A stretch of 64,000 bases of DNA from Planctomycetota bacterium (GCA_016350165.1 CP066225.1:4526001-4590000); one strand, 5' to 3'. Shown: positions 33,503 to 42,622, counted from the first letter of the stretch. Made by a program: numbers and translations. The notes: a model not told the origin generated them from the letters alone.

Positions 33503-35827
33503 TTAAAAAGGAGGTTCCTCTTCTATATTAATTACTTCAAGTTTCGCATATTCCAATATCAATGGTTTAACCCCCACTGTATTGAATGCAACCTGAGCAC
33601 GTGTATGCCCACCCATTGACGAAACATTTTGAATGCGGCCTATACCAAATTTTGGATGACGTACCATCGTACCAGCTGGATATTTTGCACTAATGCCCGT
33701 TGCTTGTCCGCCTGATGACGCTACACCAAATGATGAGGAACCAAAATCATCTGCAGATAAATCTGTAGATTCGTAAAGTTCTTCCGGTAGCTCTTTGATA
33801 AAACGACTTGCGATCGTCGGCATCGTTTGTCCAAACACCGTGCGATATCTAGCGCTCGAAATAATCAAACGTTTCTGTGCACGTGTTATACCTACAAAGC
33901 ATAAACGTCGCTCTTCTTCAAGCTCATTCTCGTCATTCTGCGATCGATCGTGTGGCAACATGCCATCCTCAACCCCAATCATTGCGACCACATTAAACTC
34001 CAACCCCTTCGCTGCATGCAATGTCATCAACGTAACCGAACCTTGGTCTGACTCAATTGCATCAACATCACTCATAAGCGCGATCTGCTCAAGGAATCCA
34101 AGTAGCATTTCTCGTAGTAGAGCAGGGGCATTCTCACGTATTTCATTATCAATCTCAGCAACATAATCTTCAGCAAATTGCTGTGCACTTGTAATCAATT
34201 CCCCTAGGTTTGCAAGGCGTTCACCATCCGGATCGGACTTGTCATTGCGATAATAATCCTGAAGACCACACTCACTCAGTACCAGCTCCACATAGTCCGG
34301 CAATGACATCGTGCCACCAGTTAACATCCCGCCTTCTTCATTTAAGCCAGCAACTTCACGCCAATGATGTAGCTGCCCCATGAACTTGTTTACACTATTT
34401 ATCGCGCGTGTATTCAAGTTCGGGATAAGCTCAGGTTGCATCAGTATTTGAATCGATGAAACATTTGATGCGAGTGCAGAAGCTTGTGCAGACTTTACTG
34501 TTTTATCACTAATGCCACGTGTTGGCATATTTATAATACGTAACAGATTAATTTCATCGGCAGGATTAACGATCGCCCTAAGATATGCCACAGCATCTTT
34601 AATCTCTTTGCGATCATAGAACGCAGTGCCGCGTGCAATCTGATAAGGAATTCCTCGATCACGTAATGCATCTTCCATCACACGTGAAAGACTATTCATG
34701 CGATAGAATACTGCCATTTCTCCCCATGCTACATTCTCGTCACAATTAAGCTTTTCAAACTCTTGTACAATCTGCCTAGCTTCCTCACGCTCATCACGTG
34801 AAGTTAAGACCTCAATCAACTCCCCTTCTTCATTATCTGTCCAGAGATCTTTATGTTTACGTGCAGAGTTGTTTTGGATTAGCGCATCCGCCGCAGCGAG
34901 AATACGCTTGGTTGATCGGTAATTCTGTTCAAGGCGAACCGTTGTCGCATTGGCATAGATTGCTTCAAAATCTAAAATGTTCTGAATATTTGCACCACGC
35001 CAACCGTAAATTGATTGGTCCGGATCGCCTGTCGCGCAGATGTTCTTATGACGTGCAGCCAACGCATTAGCAATCATAAATTGAGCGTGGTTTGTATCCT
35101 GATATTCATCGATCATGACGTACTGATATCGCTCTTGCAACTCGGCCAAAACGATCGGATGTTCACGGAAAAGCTGCACCGTCTTTAATAACAAATCATC
35201 AAAATCAAGTGAATGACTTTGATCAAGAATTTGCTCGTATTTTTTATAGATTGTCGCGATTTTTTTCGAATAAAAATCATCAGCCTGACCAGCAAAAGCA
35301 TCTGCATTCTGCAGCTCATTTTTTGCATTACTGATCGCATTAAGCACACTGGCAGGTGGGAAATTTTTGGTGTCGATCCCCAATACTTCAAGTGCTTGTT
35401 TGGCAGCACGCTTCTGATCGGACGTGTCGTATATCGAGTATGACGGTGGCAGTCCCAGCTTATCTGCATACTGACGAATGATGCGTGCGCACAAACTGTG
35501 GAACGTACATATCGTTGCTGCCTCACTTTGACGTTGACTTACAACTTTACTGACGCGCTCACGCATCTCGCCTGCCGCTTTATTCGTAAACGTAATCGCA
35601 AGCACATTCCAAGGCGGAATGCCGCACTCAAGAATTAAGTACGCAATACGACTGGTAATTACACGCGTTTTGCCTGAGCCAGGCCCTGCAAGTACCAGCA
35701 ACGGTCCTTCCGTTGTCGTCACTGCCTCAACCTGTGGCTCCGTCAAACCTTTCAGCAAATCCTGATTCGACTGCTGCGGCTGCTCAAAACTATCTTCAAT
35801 TGGTGCATCAAAAAAATCGCTCGTCAT
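33503..35827 (-). CDS. UvrD/PcrA-type superfamily 1 DNA helicase
   Basis: A 774-residue 3'-5' helicase for nucleotide-excision and mismatch repair and replication-fork processing; the size fits PcrA/UvrD. Motifs: Walker A AGPGSGKTRVITSR (about 47-60), Ia FTNKAAGEMRERV, Walker B MIDEYQDTNHAQF, motif III GDPDQSIYGWRGA, motif IV QNYRSTKRIL, motif V VTLMTLHAAKGLEFNVVA and motif VI RRLCFVGITRAQKRL. The last 60 residues (GTMVRHPKFGIGRIQNVSSM) form the UvrD/PcrA C-terminal Tudor-like domain that contacts RNA polymerase. PcrA is favoured by the MVRHPKFG-type tail, but I leave the symbol open. Confidence 0.95.
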   Translation of the reverse strand: MTSDFFDAPIEDSFEQPQQSNQDLLKGLTEPQVEAVTTTEGPLLVLAGPGSGKTRVITSRIAYLILECGIPPWNVLAITFTNKAAGEMRERVSKVVSQRQSEAATICTFHSLCARIIRQYADKLGLPPSYSIYDTSDQKRAAKQALEVLGIDTKNFPPASVLNAISNAKNELQNADAFAGQADDFYSKKIATIYKKYEQILDQSHSLDFDDLLLKTVQLFREHPIVLAELQERYQYVMIDEYQDTNHAQFMIANALAARHKNICATGDPDQSIYGWRGANIQNILDFEAIYANATTVRLEQNYRSTKRILAAADALIQNNSARKHKDLWTDNEEGELIEVLTSRDEREEARQIVQEFEKLNCDENVAWGEMAVFYRMNSLSRVMEDALRDRGIPYQIARGTAFYDRKEIKDAVAYLRAIVNPADEINLLRIINMPTRGISDKTVKSAQASALASNVSSIQILMQPELIPNLNTRAINSVNKFMGQLHHWREVAGLNEEGGMLTGGTMSLPDYVELVLSECGLQDYYRNDKSDPDGERLANLGELITSAQQFAEDYVAEIDNEIRENAPALLREMLLGFLEQIALMSDVDAIESDQGSVTLMTLHAAKGLEFNVVAMIGVEDGMLPHDRSQNDENELEEERRLCFVGITRAQKRLIISSARYRTVFGQTMPTIASRFIKELPEELYESTDLSADDFGSSSFGVASSGGQATGISAKYPAGTMVRHPKFGIGRIQNVSSMGGHTRAQVAFNTVGVKPLILEYAKLEVINIEEEPPF

Positions 35828-35906
35828 AACATATCAGTTTAGCAGATCGTACCGTTTGAAATGGGCTCTGGGGATAATCAGAAGCACGATTTTTCGTAGT
35901 TTTTCA

Positions 35907-36866
35907 CTAACGCTTCGAAGCAATCAGACTTTCACGCAGTCCCTCGACAAAATTCGTAAACCGAGGCTCCCATCCAGTACGTTCTTTCGTCGCTTTATTA
36001 CATAAGCATTTCGATGAAGATCGCTTCAGCCGCTCAATATTTAGTCCAAATTGCTCCGCGGCCGTCTCGTCATCCAGTACCTGAGGTGGTGAAACCGAGA
36101 CCAAATTCGCTAATGCTGTGTAATACTCACCGCGCCCAATCGGTTCCCCATCACTGCCAATCTCAATCCGCCCTGTACTATCTGCCTGCATCATCGCGAT
36201 CAGCAACTCCGCAGCATCGCTTACATGAATCAAATTCAATTTCGCATTTATATCACCTATCAGAGGGCTTCCATTCATCACAGCATGCATACCAATTACG
36301 CGTTTAGGGCCATAAATTCCAGCCAGACGCAAAACATGATATTGATCGCCACCAGCGAGCCATTTCTCTTCACCTGTAAGTAACGCTGCCGTCCGCTTTG
36401 TCGTTGGCTCTGCTTTACTTGCTGTCGTAACCACTTCACCATTGCGCTGGCTGTAGACAGCTGTTGAAGATACAAACACAGTCTTGCGAACGTGATCACT
36501 CATATCCGACAAAATCTGCATGGTATTTCCAATACCCGCTTCAATCGTATGTTCAGCATTCTCGCGGCCGGGCGGAATCATATAAAACACATCCACACTT
36601 TTATCCGTAACAACACCTCTTAGAGCAGACAATGAAAGCGTTTGTGTAACGTTAGCCATAACCGCGCGAACACCCATATCTACAAGTGCTTGTCCACTTC
36701 GCTCACTCCGTACCACACCATACACTTCACGATATAAATCTCGCCTGATCAGATGGTTTGCCAGCACACGTCCAAGGTAGCCGCAGCCAATAATCAATGC
36801 GCGTTCACTTAATTTGTTTTTGCTTTCATCACTCATGTTCAGAATTGTAGCTGCAACTTCAGTCAC
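35907..36866 (-). CDS. NAD-dependent epimerase/dehydratase-like SDR (YeeZ-like)
   Basis: A 319-residue atypical extended SDR. The Rossmann motif ALIIGCGYLGRVLANHLI (about 24-41, GxGxxG) is of the type seen in YeeZ/WbjE-like proteins. TVFVSSTAVYSQRNGEV (about 130-146) supplies the Ser of the catalytic triad. The usual YxxxK is replaced by a KRTAALLTGEEKWLAGG region, so dehydrogenase activity is uncertain. The C-terminal half (LNLIHVSDAAELLIAMM) follows epimerase geometry. Met11 at 36836 (MSDESKNK) is an alternative start. It lies 23 bases downstream of the LON-domain gene and 79 bases upstream of uvrD, consistent with co-transcription. The substrate is unknown. Confidence 0.78.
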   Translation of the reverse strand: MTEVAATILNMSDESKNKLSERALIIGCGYLGRVLANHLIRRDLYREVYGVVRSERSGQALVDMGVRAVMANVTQTLSLSALRGVVTDKSVDVFYMIPPGRENAEHTIEAGIGNTMQILSDMSDHVRKTVFVSSTAVYSQRNGEVVTTASKAEPTTKRTAALLTGEEKWLAGGDQYHVLRLAGIYGPKRVIGMHAVMNGSPLIGDINAKLNLIHVSDAAELLIAMMQADSTGRIEIGSDGEPIGRGEYYTALANLVSVSPPQVLDDETAAEQFGLNIERLKRSSSKCLCNKATKERTGWEPRFTNFVEGLRESLIASKR

Positions 36867-36889
36867 AGCATAATCACCTTAAATTCAAG

Positions 36890-37582
36890 CTAATTTAGGC
36901 AATATCCATCATCCGATTCAGGCATCCCAAACTGTTCCGCAACCTCAATCACTTTACGTGTTTGCTTGAGATATTTCGTAAGCCATTCTGCTCGCGTGTA
37001 GATATCCTTCTCTTGTAACATCTGATATCGCATCTCAGTATCGTTGCATGTCATCAGAGTCGTCTGGTCAATCAGCGTATCCGTTGGAATCTCACTACTC
37101 AGCCAATTGTTAATCGCACCAATACTCGCTAGCCCCATCAGCTTGGGATCATGCAGCAGTTTTTCCAAACCATATCGTTCTTCCTGCATATCAATTTCAA
37201 GTGTTTTCTCAATCTCAATTGGCTGAAGGTAGGCAACGCGATACGGTTCATGCAAAGGTTCGCTCGCAATTTTCGCTCTGCAAATTCCCTGTAGGAATAC
37301 GTGATACCGACCATCGTAAGTCTGGTCGTGCTTCACAATGTAACCAACACATACGTACTCACGAAGAGCAGGCCTTGCACCCTTCTTGTACTGTTTATCT
37401 TTATCCGCATACACCGCCATCGCAATCAGCTGTCTGTCCATCAGTGCTTCATGAATCATTTGCCGGTAACGATCCTCAAACACAAACAGCGGCACCGTCG
37501 TATGTGGCAATAACACACATTGACCAAGCGGGAATAGTGATATCGGCTTATTGAAATCTATAGAGCGTTCAGGCATATCCAC
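36890..37582 (-). CDS. LON substrate-binding-domain protein (Lon N-domain only)
   Basis: A 230-residue protein consisting of a stand-alone LON substrate-binding (PUA-like) domain. ISLFPLGQCVLLPHTTVPLF (about 14-33) followed by FEDRYRQMIHEALMDRQLI is the signature start of this domain. GYIVKHDQTYDGRYHVFLQG then CRAKI (about 82-108) is its second conserved strand region. There is no AAA ATPase or protease domain, as in the many stand-alone LON-domain proteins of bacteria, whose role is not settled. The gene is 51 bases after cysE and 23 before the SDR gene, in one likely operon. Confidence 0.88.
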   Translation of the reverse strand: MDMPERSIDFNKPISLFPLGQCVLLPHTTVPLFVFEDRYRQMIHEALMDRQLIAMAVYADKDKQYKKGARPALREYVCVGYIVKHDQTYDGRYHVFLQGICRAKIASEPLHEPYRVAYLQPIEIEKTLEIDMQEERYGLEKLLHDPKLMGLASIGAINNWLSSEIPTDTLIDQTTLMTCNDTEMRYQMLQEKDIYTRAEWLTKYLKQTRKVIEVAEQFGMPESDDGYCLN

Positions 37583-37633
37583 TCGCCCCTTATGATGCAG
37601 GTAATCATCAAACGCCTACATCATTTTAGCCTG

Positions 37634-38638
37634 TTATTTCGCCTTTTTCTGGCGTTTCGGCTTAATCTTCAGATCAAGGTTATCCATCGATACCGTTGAA
37701 TTGGCTGGGATTGATTGCGTAATAAACACAGCACCGCCAATCGTTGAATTTTCACCAATCGTCGTTGCGCCACCCAAAATAATCGCACCCCCATAGATCG
37801 TGACATTGTCTTCAATCTTCGGATGGCGCTGCATACCTTTCCAATCCTGCCCACCTTTGGTCGACAGTGCACCAAGTGTTACACCTTGATAAATCTTCAC
37901 ATTGTTACCAATGATGCAGGTTTCGCCAATTACGATACCTGTTCCATGGTCAACGCAGAAACGTCTGCCAATTTTTGCGCCAGGGTGAATATCAATCCCT
38001 GTTTCATTGTGTGCATACTCAGTCATGATGCGTGGCAGCAGCGGCACGTCCAATTCTTGTAAAACATGCGCGACACGATAAATAAATATCGCATCAATAC
38101 CTGGGTAGCAGAAAATATTCTCATCCATCGAAGCAGACGCAGGATCGCCTTCAAATGTTGCAAGAACATCATCCGCAAGAAGCTTTCGGATCTCAGGCAA
38201 CTGCTGTAAGAAATTTTCAGTCGCATCAAGTGCGATCCTATCGCACTTATCACATTCATCGCCCAGGCCATCTTCTCTAACATTCAGCGAGTAGCGCATT
38301 GCCTGACGACATTGGTCATACAGCTTGTCATGCAAAGCAGAAAGCAAATCGCCCACATGAAAACGTACGTTCTCACTGGTCACGCGTTGCTCATCAAAAA
38401 ATCCTGGAAACAGCAAGCGACGCAGCATTTCTATGATCTCGATCGTTTTTACCCTGCTAGGCAAAAAGATCGCATCCAAGTGCTGCATGCTCTTTTCTTT
38501 CTGATAACTCTCAACCAGTTCATCAACCAGTCCAGTCAGAAAACTGTCTCTTTTGCATTTCGCCTGTTCCATATCGTCTAACATGCTCCGTATACTAGCG
38601 CTGACTTTTGAGCATTTCTTGAGTCCAATCCACCCCAT
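37634..38638 (-). CDS. cysE: Serine O-acetyltransferase
   Basis: A 334-residue enzyme that makes O-acetylserine from serine and acetyl-CoA for cysteine synthesis. The C-terminal left-handed beta-helix (about 200-315) has hexapeptide repeats and the SAT signature: IDIHPGAKIGRRFCVDHGTG, IVIGETCIIGNNVKIYQGVT and LGALSTKGGQDWKGMQRHPK, with the catalytic His in HPGA and DHGTG. The N-terminal 190 residues are a longer helical domain than in E. coli CysE (273 residues in total), as in the EpsC-like/plant-type group. Met19 (38584) and Met23 (38572) are plausible alternative starts close to a GGAG. It heads a minus-strand gene series, with an independent RNA terminator 120 bases upstream. Confidence 0.92.
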   Translation of the reverse strand: MGWIGLKKCSKVSASIRSMLDDMEQAKCKRDSFLTGLVDELVESYQKEKSMQHLDAIFLPSRVKTIEIIEMLRRLLFPGFFDEQRVTSENVRFHVGDLLSALHDKLYDQCRQAMRYSLNVREDGLGDECDKCDRIALDATENFLQQLPEIRKLLADDVLATFEGDPASASMDENIFCYPGIDAIFIYRVAHVLQELDVPLLPRIMTEYAHNETGIDIHPGAKIGRRFCVDHGTGIVIGETCIIGNNVKIYQGVTLGALSTKGGQDWKGMQRHPKIEDNVTIYGGAIILGGATTIGENSTIGGAVFITQSIPANSTVSMDNLDLKIKPKRQKKAK

Positions 38639-38760
38639 ATCGTTTATTCTTTCACACTGACTCTTTACTCAATCTCGTCGGCTAGACCCATAGTGTAACA
38701 CCAAATCGTAGCCAACTTATTTCATCTTTTTTCATTTCACACCAAACCCCCATTCCCCTC

Positions 38761-38789
38761 AAAAAAACACGGCCCACATTAGCGGGCCG
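38761..38789 (-). terminator. Rho-independent terminator of the structured RNA
   Basis: CGGCCC (38770-38775) pairs with GGGCCG (38784-38789). On the minus strand this is followed by GTG and seven T residues. It lies 120 bases upstream of cysE, so it ends the RNA and not cysE. Confidence 0.8.
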
Positions 38790-39000
38790 ATCGAAAGTAT
38801 ATCGTTTGTCACGAAGGGGAGCTCTAAAGGATTTGCTCGAACCCCAATATTAGGTGGGTGCGTCGCCAAATCATCCCGACCTTCCACTCGTGGGTGGCTT
38901 GGCCATCGTGCTCAGTTCCAGCTCCCTTGGGGTTCTCAAAGGTTCGAGCAAATACACAGTAGATGCTGATGACCCCTTCGGCAAACTTTTCACTTTATAT
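38761..39000 (-). ncRNA. Candidate rod-shaped structured RNA, about 240 nt, identity uncertain (6S-like?)
   Basis: On the minus strand a promoter (39006-39034) and a terminator (38761-38789) bracket a segment with no open frame that folds into one long rod. GTTTG/CAAAC and CGAAGGGG/CCCCTTCG (38804-38819 with 38973-38986) close the base. After an asymmetric internal loop comes a perfect 13-bp stem (38831-38843 with 38941-38953, ATTTGCTCGAACC in one arm). Further pairs lie toward the apex, such as GCCAA (38865-38869) with TTGGC (38899-38903). A competing helix GAACCCCAA/TTGGGGTTC is also possible. A rod with internal bulges and its own promoter is what 6S RNA looks like, but I cannot match the conserved 6S sequence, and the SRP RNA core is absent. 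Confidence 0.55.
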
Positions 39001-39005
39001 CGTCC

Positions 39006-39034
39006 ATTATACATACCCAAATCTACTACTCCAA
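39006..39034 (-). promoter_or_regulatory. Sigma70-type promoter for the structured RNA
   Basis: On the minus strand TTGGAG (39029-39034) and TATAAT (39006-39011) are separated by exactly 17 bases. A start near 38999 is expected. Confidence 0.65.
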
Positions 39035-39156
39035 CCACATTATCGCTTTTTCACATCTCATAAACATTATTCAGCTATTTGCCCGTAGTTGACTCAAAAT
39101 AAACTTGACTTTGCCTTTTTTATATGTTCACCCTATACACACGATTCGTCATTAAA

Positions 39157-39186
39157 AAAGAGCCGCATAAGCAGCTCTTCTTTTTA
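39157..39186. terminator. Bidirectional rho-independent terminator
   Basis: AGAGCCGC and GCAGCTCT pair around a short loop with A/T-runs on both sides (AAAAAAGAGCC ... GCTCTTCTTTTT). On the minus strand it ends the LysM protein gene. Confidence 0.8.
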
Positions 39187-39212
39187 ATCTAATACTTAGT
39201 TAGAGTTTTCAC

Positions 39213-40340
39213 TCAATTCTTCTTCGTTGGTATAACCAACTTCATTCCTATCTGCAAAGCATCAGGATCATCATTCATCTTCTTCTTATTCGCATTGAAG
39301 ATCTCACGCCATCTATTATACGTGCCGTAATATTTCTTCGAAATGCTTGACAATGTTTCACCTGATTTAACAGTATGAACCGCCATTGATCCTGCTGGTG
39401 CTTTAGGCTTGTTTGCAATCGTTGTTGTCTTGATGACTGGATTCTTTTTAGCCTGTTCTTTTGCACGAAGCGTAGCAATATTAGGGATATTCAACTTCAT
39501 GCCCGGCTTAATACGCTTCGGATCAATCGTTGGATTTGCCTTCGCAATCTCCATGAAATACTTAGGCGTGTTATAAACCTTCTTGCTGATCTTATACATA
39601 CTATCGCGTGGCTGAACCGTGTACTGTGTCATCTTTGGTACAGTAGCGGTCGTCGTTCTGCGAGTTGTATTACCAAGTAAATTACGTGTTGTCGTTGGCT
39701 TTACTGTTGGCTTAGAGCCCAACACATTGTTGGTCGATGTGTTTGATGGGGCAGGGAGATTGTTGCGTACAGGAATCTTAGATCCAGCGGTATTTGTACC
39801 TGTCGAAGTTGAAGGCTTTTTGTTCCAAGCACTGGCTGAATTATTCGTCACAGAGGGCTTGCTTGCAGGTTTTCCATTCAACGTGAAAGTCGATGAACTA
39901 TTCAATGGCTTTGTCGTACCTGATACACCAGAAGTTGATGAATTTGGCTTGCTCGAATAGCGGCTCGATGTTGTGCCACGGTTACCTGTCGTGCCAATGC
40001 CTGTATTAGACTTTGGTGTAGAGCTAGCACCGCTGGTAGCACCCGAATTTCTTATAAAATCGCGAGCTTTAGAGCCATTGCTTGGCTTCGAATTGTCTCT
40101 CGCGGTTACTTTCGTTGAAGCTTTACGAGTTGAACTACCAGATGTCTTACCACTGTTTTTGTTGGGCAGGGTGTTTCTGGCGGTTAAATTTGATGAATCG
40201 CTGCCCGCAACTGCTGCAGGAGTATCCCCTGTCGGCTGGTTCGCAACCGTTCCGCTATCATCATTGCTAAAGTAAAAAAATACCGCAAAGCCGAAAAATA
40301 ACATCACGGCCAAAAGCGCGATCTTGTAAGAGCTGTTCAT
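39213..40340 (-). CDS. Membrane-anchored protein with two LysM domains
   Basis: A 375-residue protein from the ATG at 40340, chosen because GGAGG lies eight bases before it; the ATG at 40358 overlaps that site. One N-terminal transmembrane helix (YKIALLAVMLFFGFAVFFYF, about 5-24) is followed by a long Ser/Thr/Asn/Lys/Pro-rich disordered stretch (about 30-225). Two LysM peptidoglycan-binding domains end the protein: about 232-285 (YTVQPRDSMYKISKKVYNTP) and about 317-372 (HTVKSGETLSSISKKYYGTY). It presumably spans from the cytoplasmic membrane to the wall. There is no hydrolase domain, so a scaffold or wall-tether role is inferred. It stands alone and is divergent from the glycosyltransferase gene. 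Confidence 0.85.
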   Translation of the reverse strand: MNSSYKIALLAVMLFFGFAVFFYFSNDDSGTVANQPTGDTPAAVAGSDSSNLTARNTLPNKNSGKTSGSSTRKASTKVTARDNSKPSNGSKARDFIRNSGATSGASSTPKSNTGIGTTGNRGTTSSRYSSKPNSSTSGVSGTTKPLNSSSTFTLNGKPASKPSVTNNSASAWNKKPSTSTGTNTAGSKIPVRNNLPAPSNTSTNNVLGSKPTVKPTTTRNLLGNTTRRTTTATVPKMTQYTVQPRDSMYKISKKVYNTPKYFMEIAKANPTIDPKRIKPGMKLNIPNIATLRAKEQAKKNPVIKTTTIANKPKAPAGSMAVHTVKSGETLSSISKKYYGTYNRWREIFNANKKKMNDDPDALQIGMKLVIPTKKN

Positions 40341-40485
40341 CGCAGCGCCTCCATGCAAAGATTATCAGACATAGTGTATCATCGGACTGCCAAATCAGCT
40401 AGGCGAACTCAACCCAGCTTTACCCCTACATGAGAACAAATTTTCAAAACGTGATACTTCCGCACTTTTTCCTTAAACTATTGCC

Positions 40486-41262
40486 ATGCCTAAGTTTTCC
40501 GTTGCAATTTGCTGTATGAACGCCGCTGATACTATTCAGCAGGCTTGCGAGTCCGCCTCATGGGCTGATGAGCTTATCATTGTCGATTCAGGCTCAACCG
40601 ATGGAACGCAGGACATCGCACGTAAATATGCCGACAAATTCGTTGAGCAAAAGTGGTTGGGCTTTACCAAACAGAAAAAACTCTCCGCTGAGCTTTGTTC
40701 TAATGATTGGGTTTTTATTCTCGACTCAGACGAGGAGTTATCCCCAAAGCTCATTCAGCAGATTCAGCAACTCACCGATGACCAACTCGATAATCTCGAC
40801 GTCATCTATATGCCTCGTCGCAACTACGTCATGGGCAAATACATTCGTGCATGGTCACCCGATTGGCAATCTCGCCTTATTCATCGCAACCGCGTCACCT
40901 GGCCAGAAGAAGCACTACACGACGCCCGTGTGCCATCCGATCCCTCACGTGTTCTCAAGCTCTCAGCCCCACTCGAACACAAAAAAGCAGCACCGGTCGA
41001 TTTCTCAGATTACTTCTCTGGCTCACGTATGGATGCACGTCTCATCCAAGTTGCTCAGCAAATGTACGACAAAGGTAAGCGGGCCTCCATTCTCGACCTC
41101 GCATTTCGCCCATATTTCGCCTTCTTTAAGTTCTACTTCCTCAAGCTCGGCTTCCTCGATGGCTCCTTCGGCTTCCTCATTGCTCAAAAGGCCTCAGTCT
41201 CCGTCCAACTTAAATACGCAGCACTCTGGACCATTCAGCAGCAGCACAAGAGCAAATCTTAA
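40486..41262 (+). CDS. Family 2 glycosyltransferase, WaaE/KdtX-like
   Basis: A 258-residue GT2 enzyme with the GT-A fold. FSVAICCMNAADTIQQACES (about 4-23), ADELIIVDSGSTDGTQDIAR (about 27-46) and WVFILDSDEELSP (about 75-87, DxD-type metal motif) are all characteristic. RNYVMGKYIRAWSPDWQSRL and WPEEALHD resemble the LPS core beta-1,4-glucosyltransferases WaaE/KdtX, which add glucose to the inner-core heptose. With gmhA in this window this suggests an LPS-type glycan. The C-terminal region (AFFKFYFLKLGFLDGSFGFL) is an amphipathic membrane-binding helix usual for these enzymes. The acceptor is not proven. Confidence 0.85.
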   Translation: MPKFSVAICCMNAADTIQQACESASWADELIIVDSGSTDGTQDIARKYADKFVEQKWLGFTKQKKLSAELCSNDWVFILDSDEELSPKLIQQIQQLTDDQLDNLDVIYMPRRNYVMGKYIRAWSPDWQSRLIHRNRVTWPEEALHDARVPSDPSRVLKLSAPLEHKKAAPVDFSDYFSGSRMDARLIQVAQQMYDKGKRASILDLAFRPYFAFFKFYFLKLGFLDGSFGFLIAQKASVSVQLKYAALWTIQQQHKSKS

Positions 41263-41737
41263 TTTTTTCATTGCCACGGCAACTGGCTAAAAAGACATGA
41301 TTGGCGATTTATTGCTCTCAAATTTCATTTCTCATGTCAATATCTTTTCCCAGTCACAATCCGAGCACCCTCCTACCTTAATTTCAGCAAACTTCCTTCA
41401 GAGAATCTGTTTTTTATCTCAAATTTACCTGTCTAATGACCATTTATCGATAATCATGGCACCTGCCCAAAATGTTAATCTATCTCGATTATCACACTTA
41501 CGCAGATTGTTCCGCACCCTTATACTATTGATGACCAATAATTTTTCGCACCGACCTTTTTGCATAACTGCAACGGACCGAATAACTAATAGGACCGTTG
41601 GGGACGGGACGTGTGAATATAATTGCCAAATGGCCTATTTTGCCTGGATTGTCCATCTTGACAATTGTATTAACAAACGGTAATTTCTTAACTTACAGTA
41701 ACTAGCCAACATTTTTTAGGCATTGGAGATAGGGTAG
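41263..41737. other. 475-bp spacer upstream of the STAS/anti-sigma genes
   Basis: No gene is supported. The right end carries a good promoter (41658-41686). The rest is AT-rich sequence with no structure I could identify. Confidence 0.4.
41658..41686 (+). promoter_or_regulatory. Sigma70-type promoter of the STAS/anti-sigma operon
   Basis: TTGACA (41658-41663) and TAATTT (41681-41686) are separated by 17 bases, 51 bases before the ATG at 41738. This is a consensus -35 box with a near-consensus -10. Confidence 0.6.
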
Positions 41738-42097
41738 ATGACCGCGAAGGAATCCCGTCTAGTAGTCAGGGAAGAAGACGGAATCATCAAAGTTTCTTTC
41801 CTCGACCGTAATATTCTTGAGGAAGCTTACATCCAGCAGATCGGAGATGAAATCTCTGCGCTGATCGATGATGCTACCAATCCGAAGATTCTGCTCAGCT
41901 TCGCAAGTGTCGAGCACCTGTCTTCTGCAGCTTTAGGCACCCTCATTACGATCAATAATAAGGTACGGCAAAAAGGTGGCCAGCTTCGCCTATCCAACAT
42001 CGATCCTCAGATTTATGAGGTCTTTGTGATTACGAAGCTCAACAAGCTCTTCCAGATTCACGAAGAAGCGGATGCAGCACTGGCCAGCTTTCAGTAA
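41738..42097 (+). CDS. STAS-domain anti-sigma factor antagonist (SpoIIAA/RsbV-like)
   Basis: A 119-residue single STAS domain. In such partner-switching modules the unphosphorylated antagonist binds the anti-sigma kinase and frees a sigma factor or other target. The segment VEHLSSAALGTLITINN (about 58-74) includes Ser62/Ser63 at the position of the phosphorylated serine in SpoIIAA/RsbV. The N-terminal beta strands and the C-terminal FVITKLNKLFQIHEEADAAL helix match family length and layout. The gene for the cognate GHKL kinase follows 22 bases downstream. No sigma factor gene is adjacent, so the target is unknown. Confidence 0.92.
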   Translation: MTAKESRLVVREEDGIIKVSFLDRNILEEAYIQQIGDEISALIDDATNPKILLSFASVEHLSSAALGTLITINNKVRQKGGQLRLSNIDPQIYEVFVITKLNKLFQIHEEADAALASFQ

Positions 42098-42119
42098 TCA
42101 GCTGACACGGTAGTGATAA

Positions 42120-42590
42120 GTGATCTTGCCAGTTACAGATACTGATGGTTACCGCATGGGTGAATCACCACAAAAGACAATGGTGATCCCGTCACGCCTC
42201 GCTGAAGTCGCAACTGTTCAAAATGCGATACTCAGCGACGCTAAAGACCAGGGATACACCAAAGAAGCAATATTCGCTATTCAGCTCGCACTGGACGAAG
42301 CTGTTACCAACGCTATTCGCCACGGCAACAAGCTCGACGATACCAAAAACGTCACCGTTCAGTACACGATCGATGATCAGCGCATCTCCATCACGATCTG
42401 TGATGAAGGCGAAGGTTTCGATCCGTATGAAATACCAGACCCCACTCTCGACGAGAACCTCACTTGCCCTAGTGGACGTGGCGTCATGCTTATTCAGGCA
42501 TATATGACCAGCGTCTCCTACAACGACAAAGGCAACTGTCTAACCCTCGTCAAAAATAAAGAGTGTGCTCTGCCGAAGAACAGCGAATAA
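42120..42590 (+). CDS. Anti-sigma regulatory factor, RsbW/SpoIIAB-like serine kinase
   Basis: A 156-residue GHKL-type ATP-binding protein that phosphorylates the STAS protein and sequesters a target. The N-box ALDEAVTNAIRHGNK (about 58-72), G1 box CDEGEGFDP (about 97-105) and G2 box SGRGVMLIQAYM (about 119-130) are all present, so it should be active. The listed start is GTG at 42120; ATG at 42156 (MGESPQKTM) is a strong alternative. It forms a two-gene unit with the STAS gene and is followed by a clear terminator. It lacks a membrane or receiver domain. Confidence 0.92.
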   Translation: MILPVTDTDGYRMGESPQKTMVIPSRLAEVATVQNAILSDAKDQGYTKEAIFAIQLALDEAVTNAIRHGNKLDDTKNVTVQYTIDDQRISITICDEGEGFDPYEIPDPTLDENLTCPSGRGVMLIQAYMTSVSYNDKGNCLTLVKNKECALPKNSE

Positions 42591-42622
42591 GACGACGACA
42601 TCCTCAAATTAAGCCAATTATC

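Noticed and set aside
38821-38965. SRP RNA, tRNA or tmRNA as identity for the structured region
   Set aside because: The SRP core GGAAGGAAGCAGC is missing. GGTTCGAGC resembles a T-loop, but no cloverleaf or tmRNA tag frame can be formed.
38854-39063. 69-codon plus-strand open frame
   Set aside because: It lies across the structured-RNA region on the opposite strand and has no start signal or family features.
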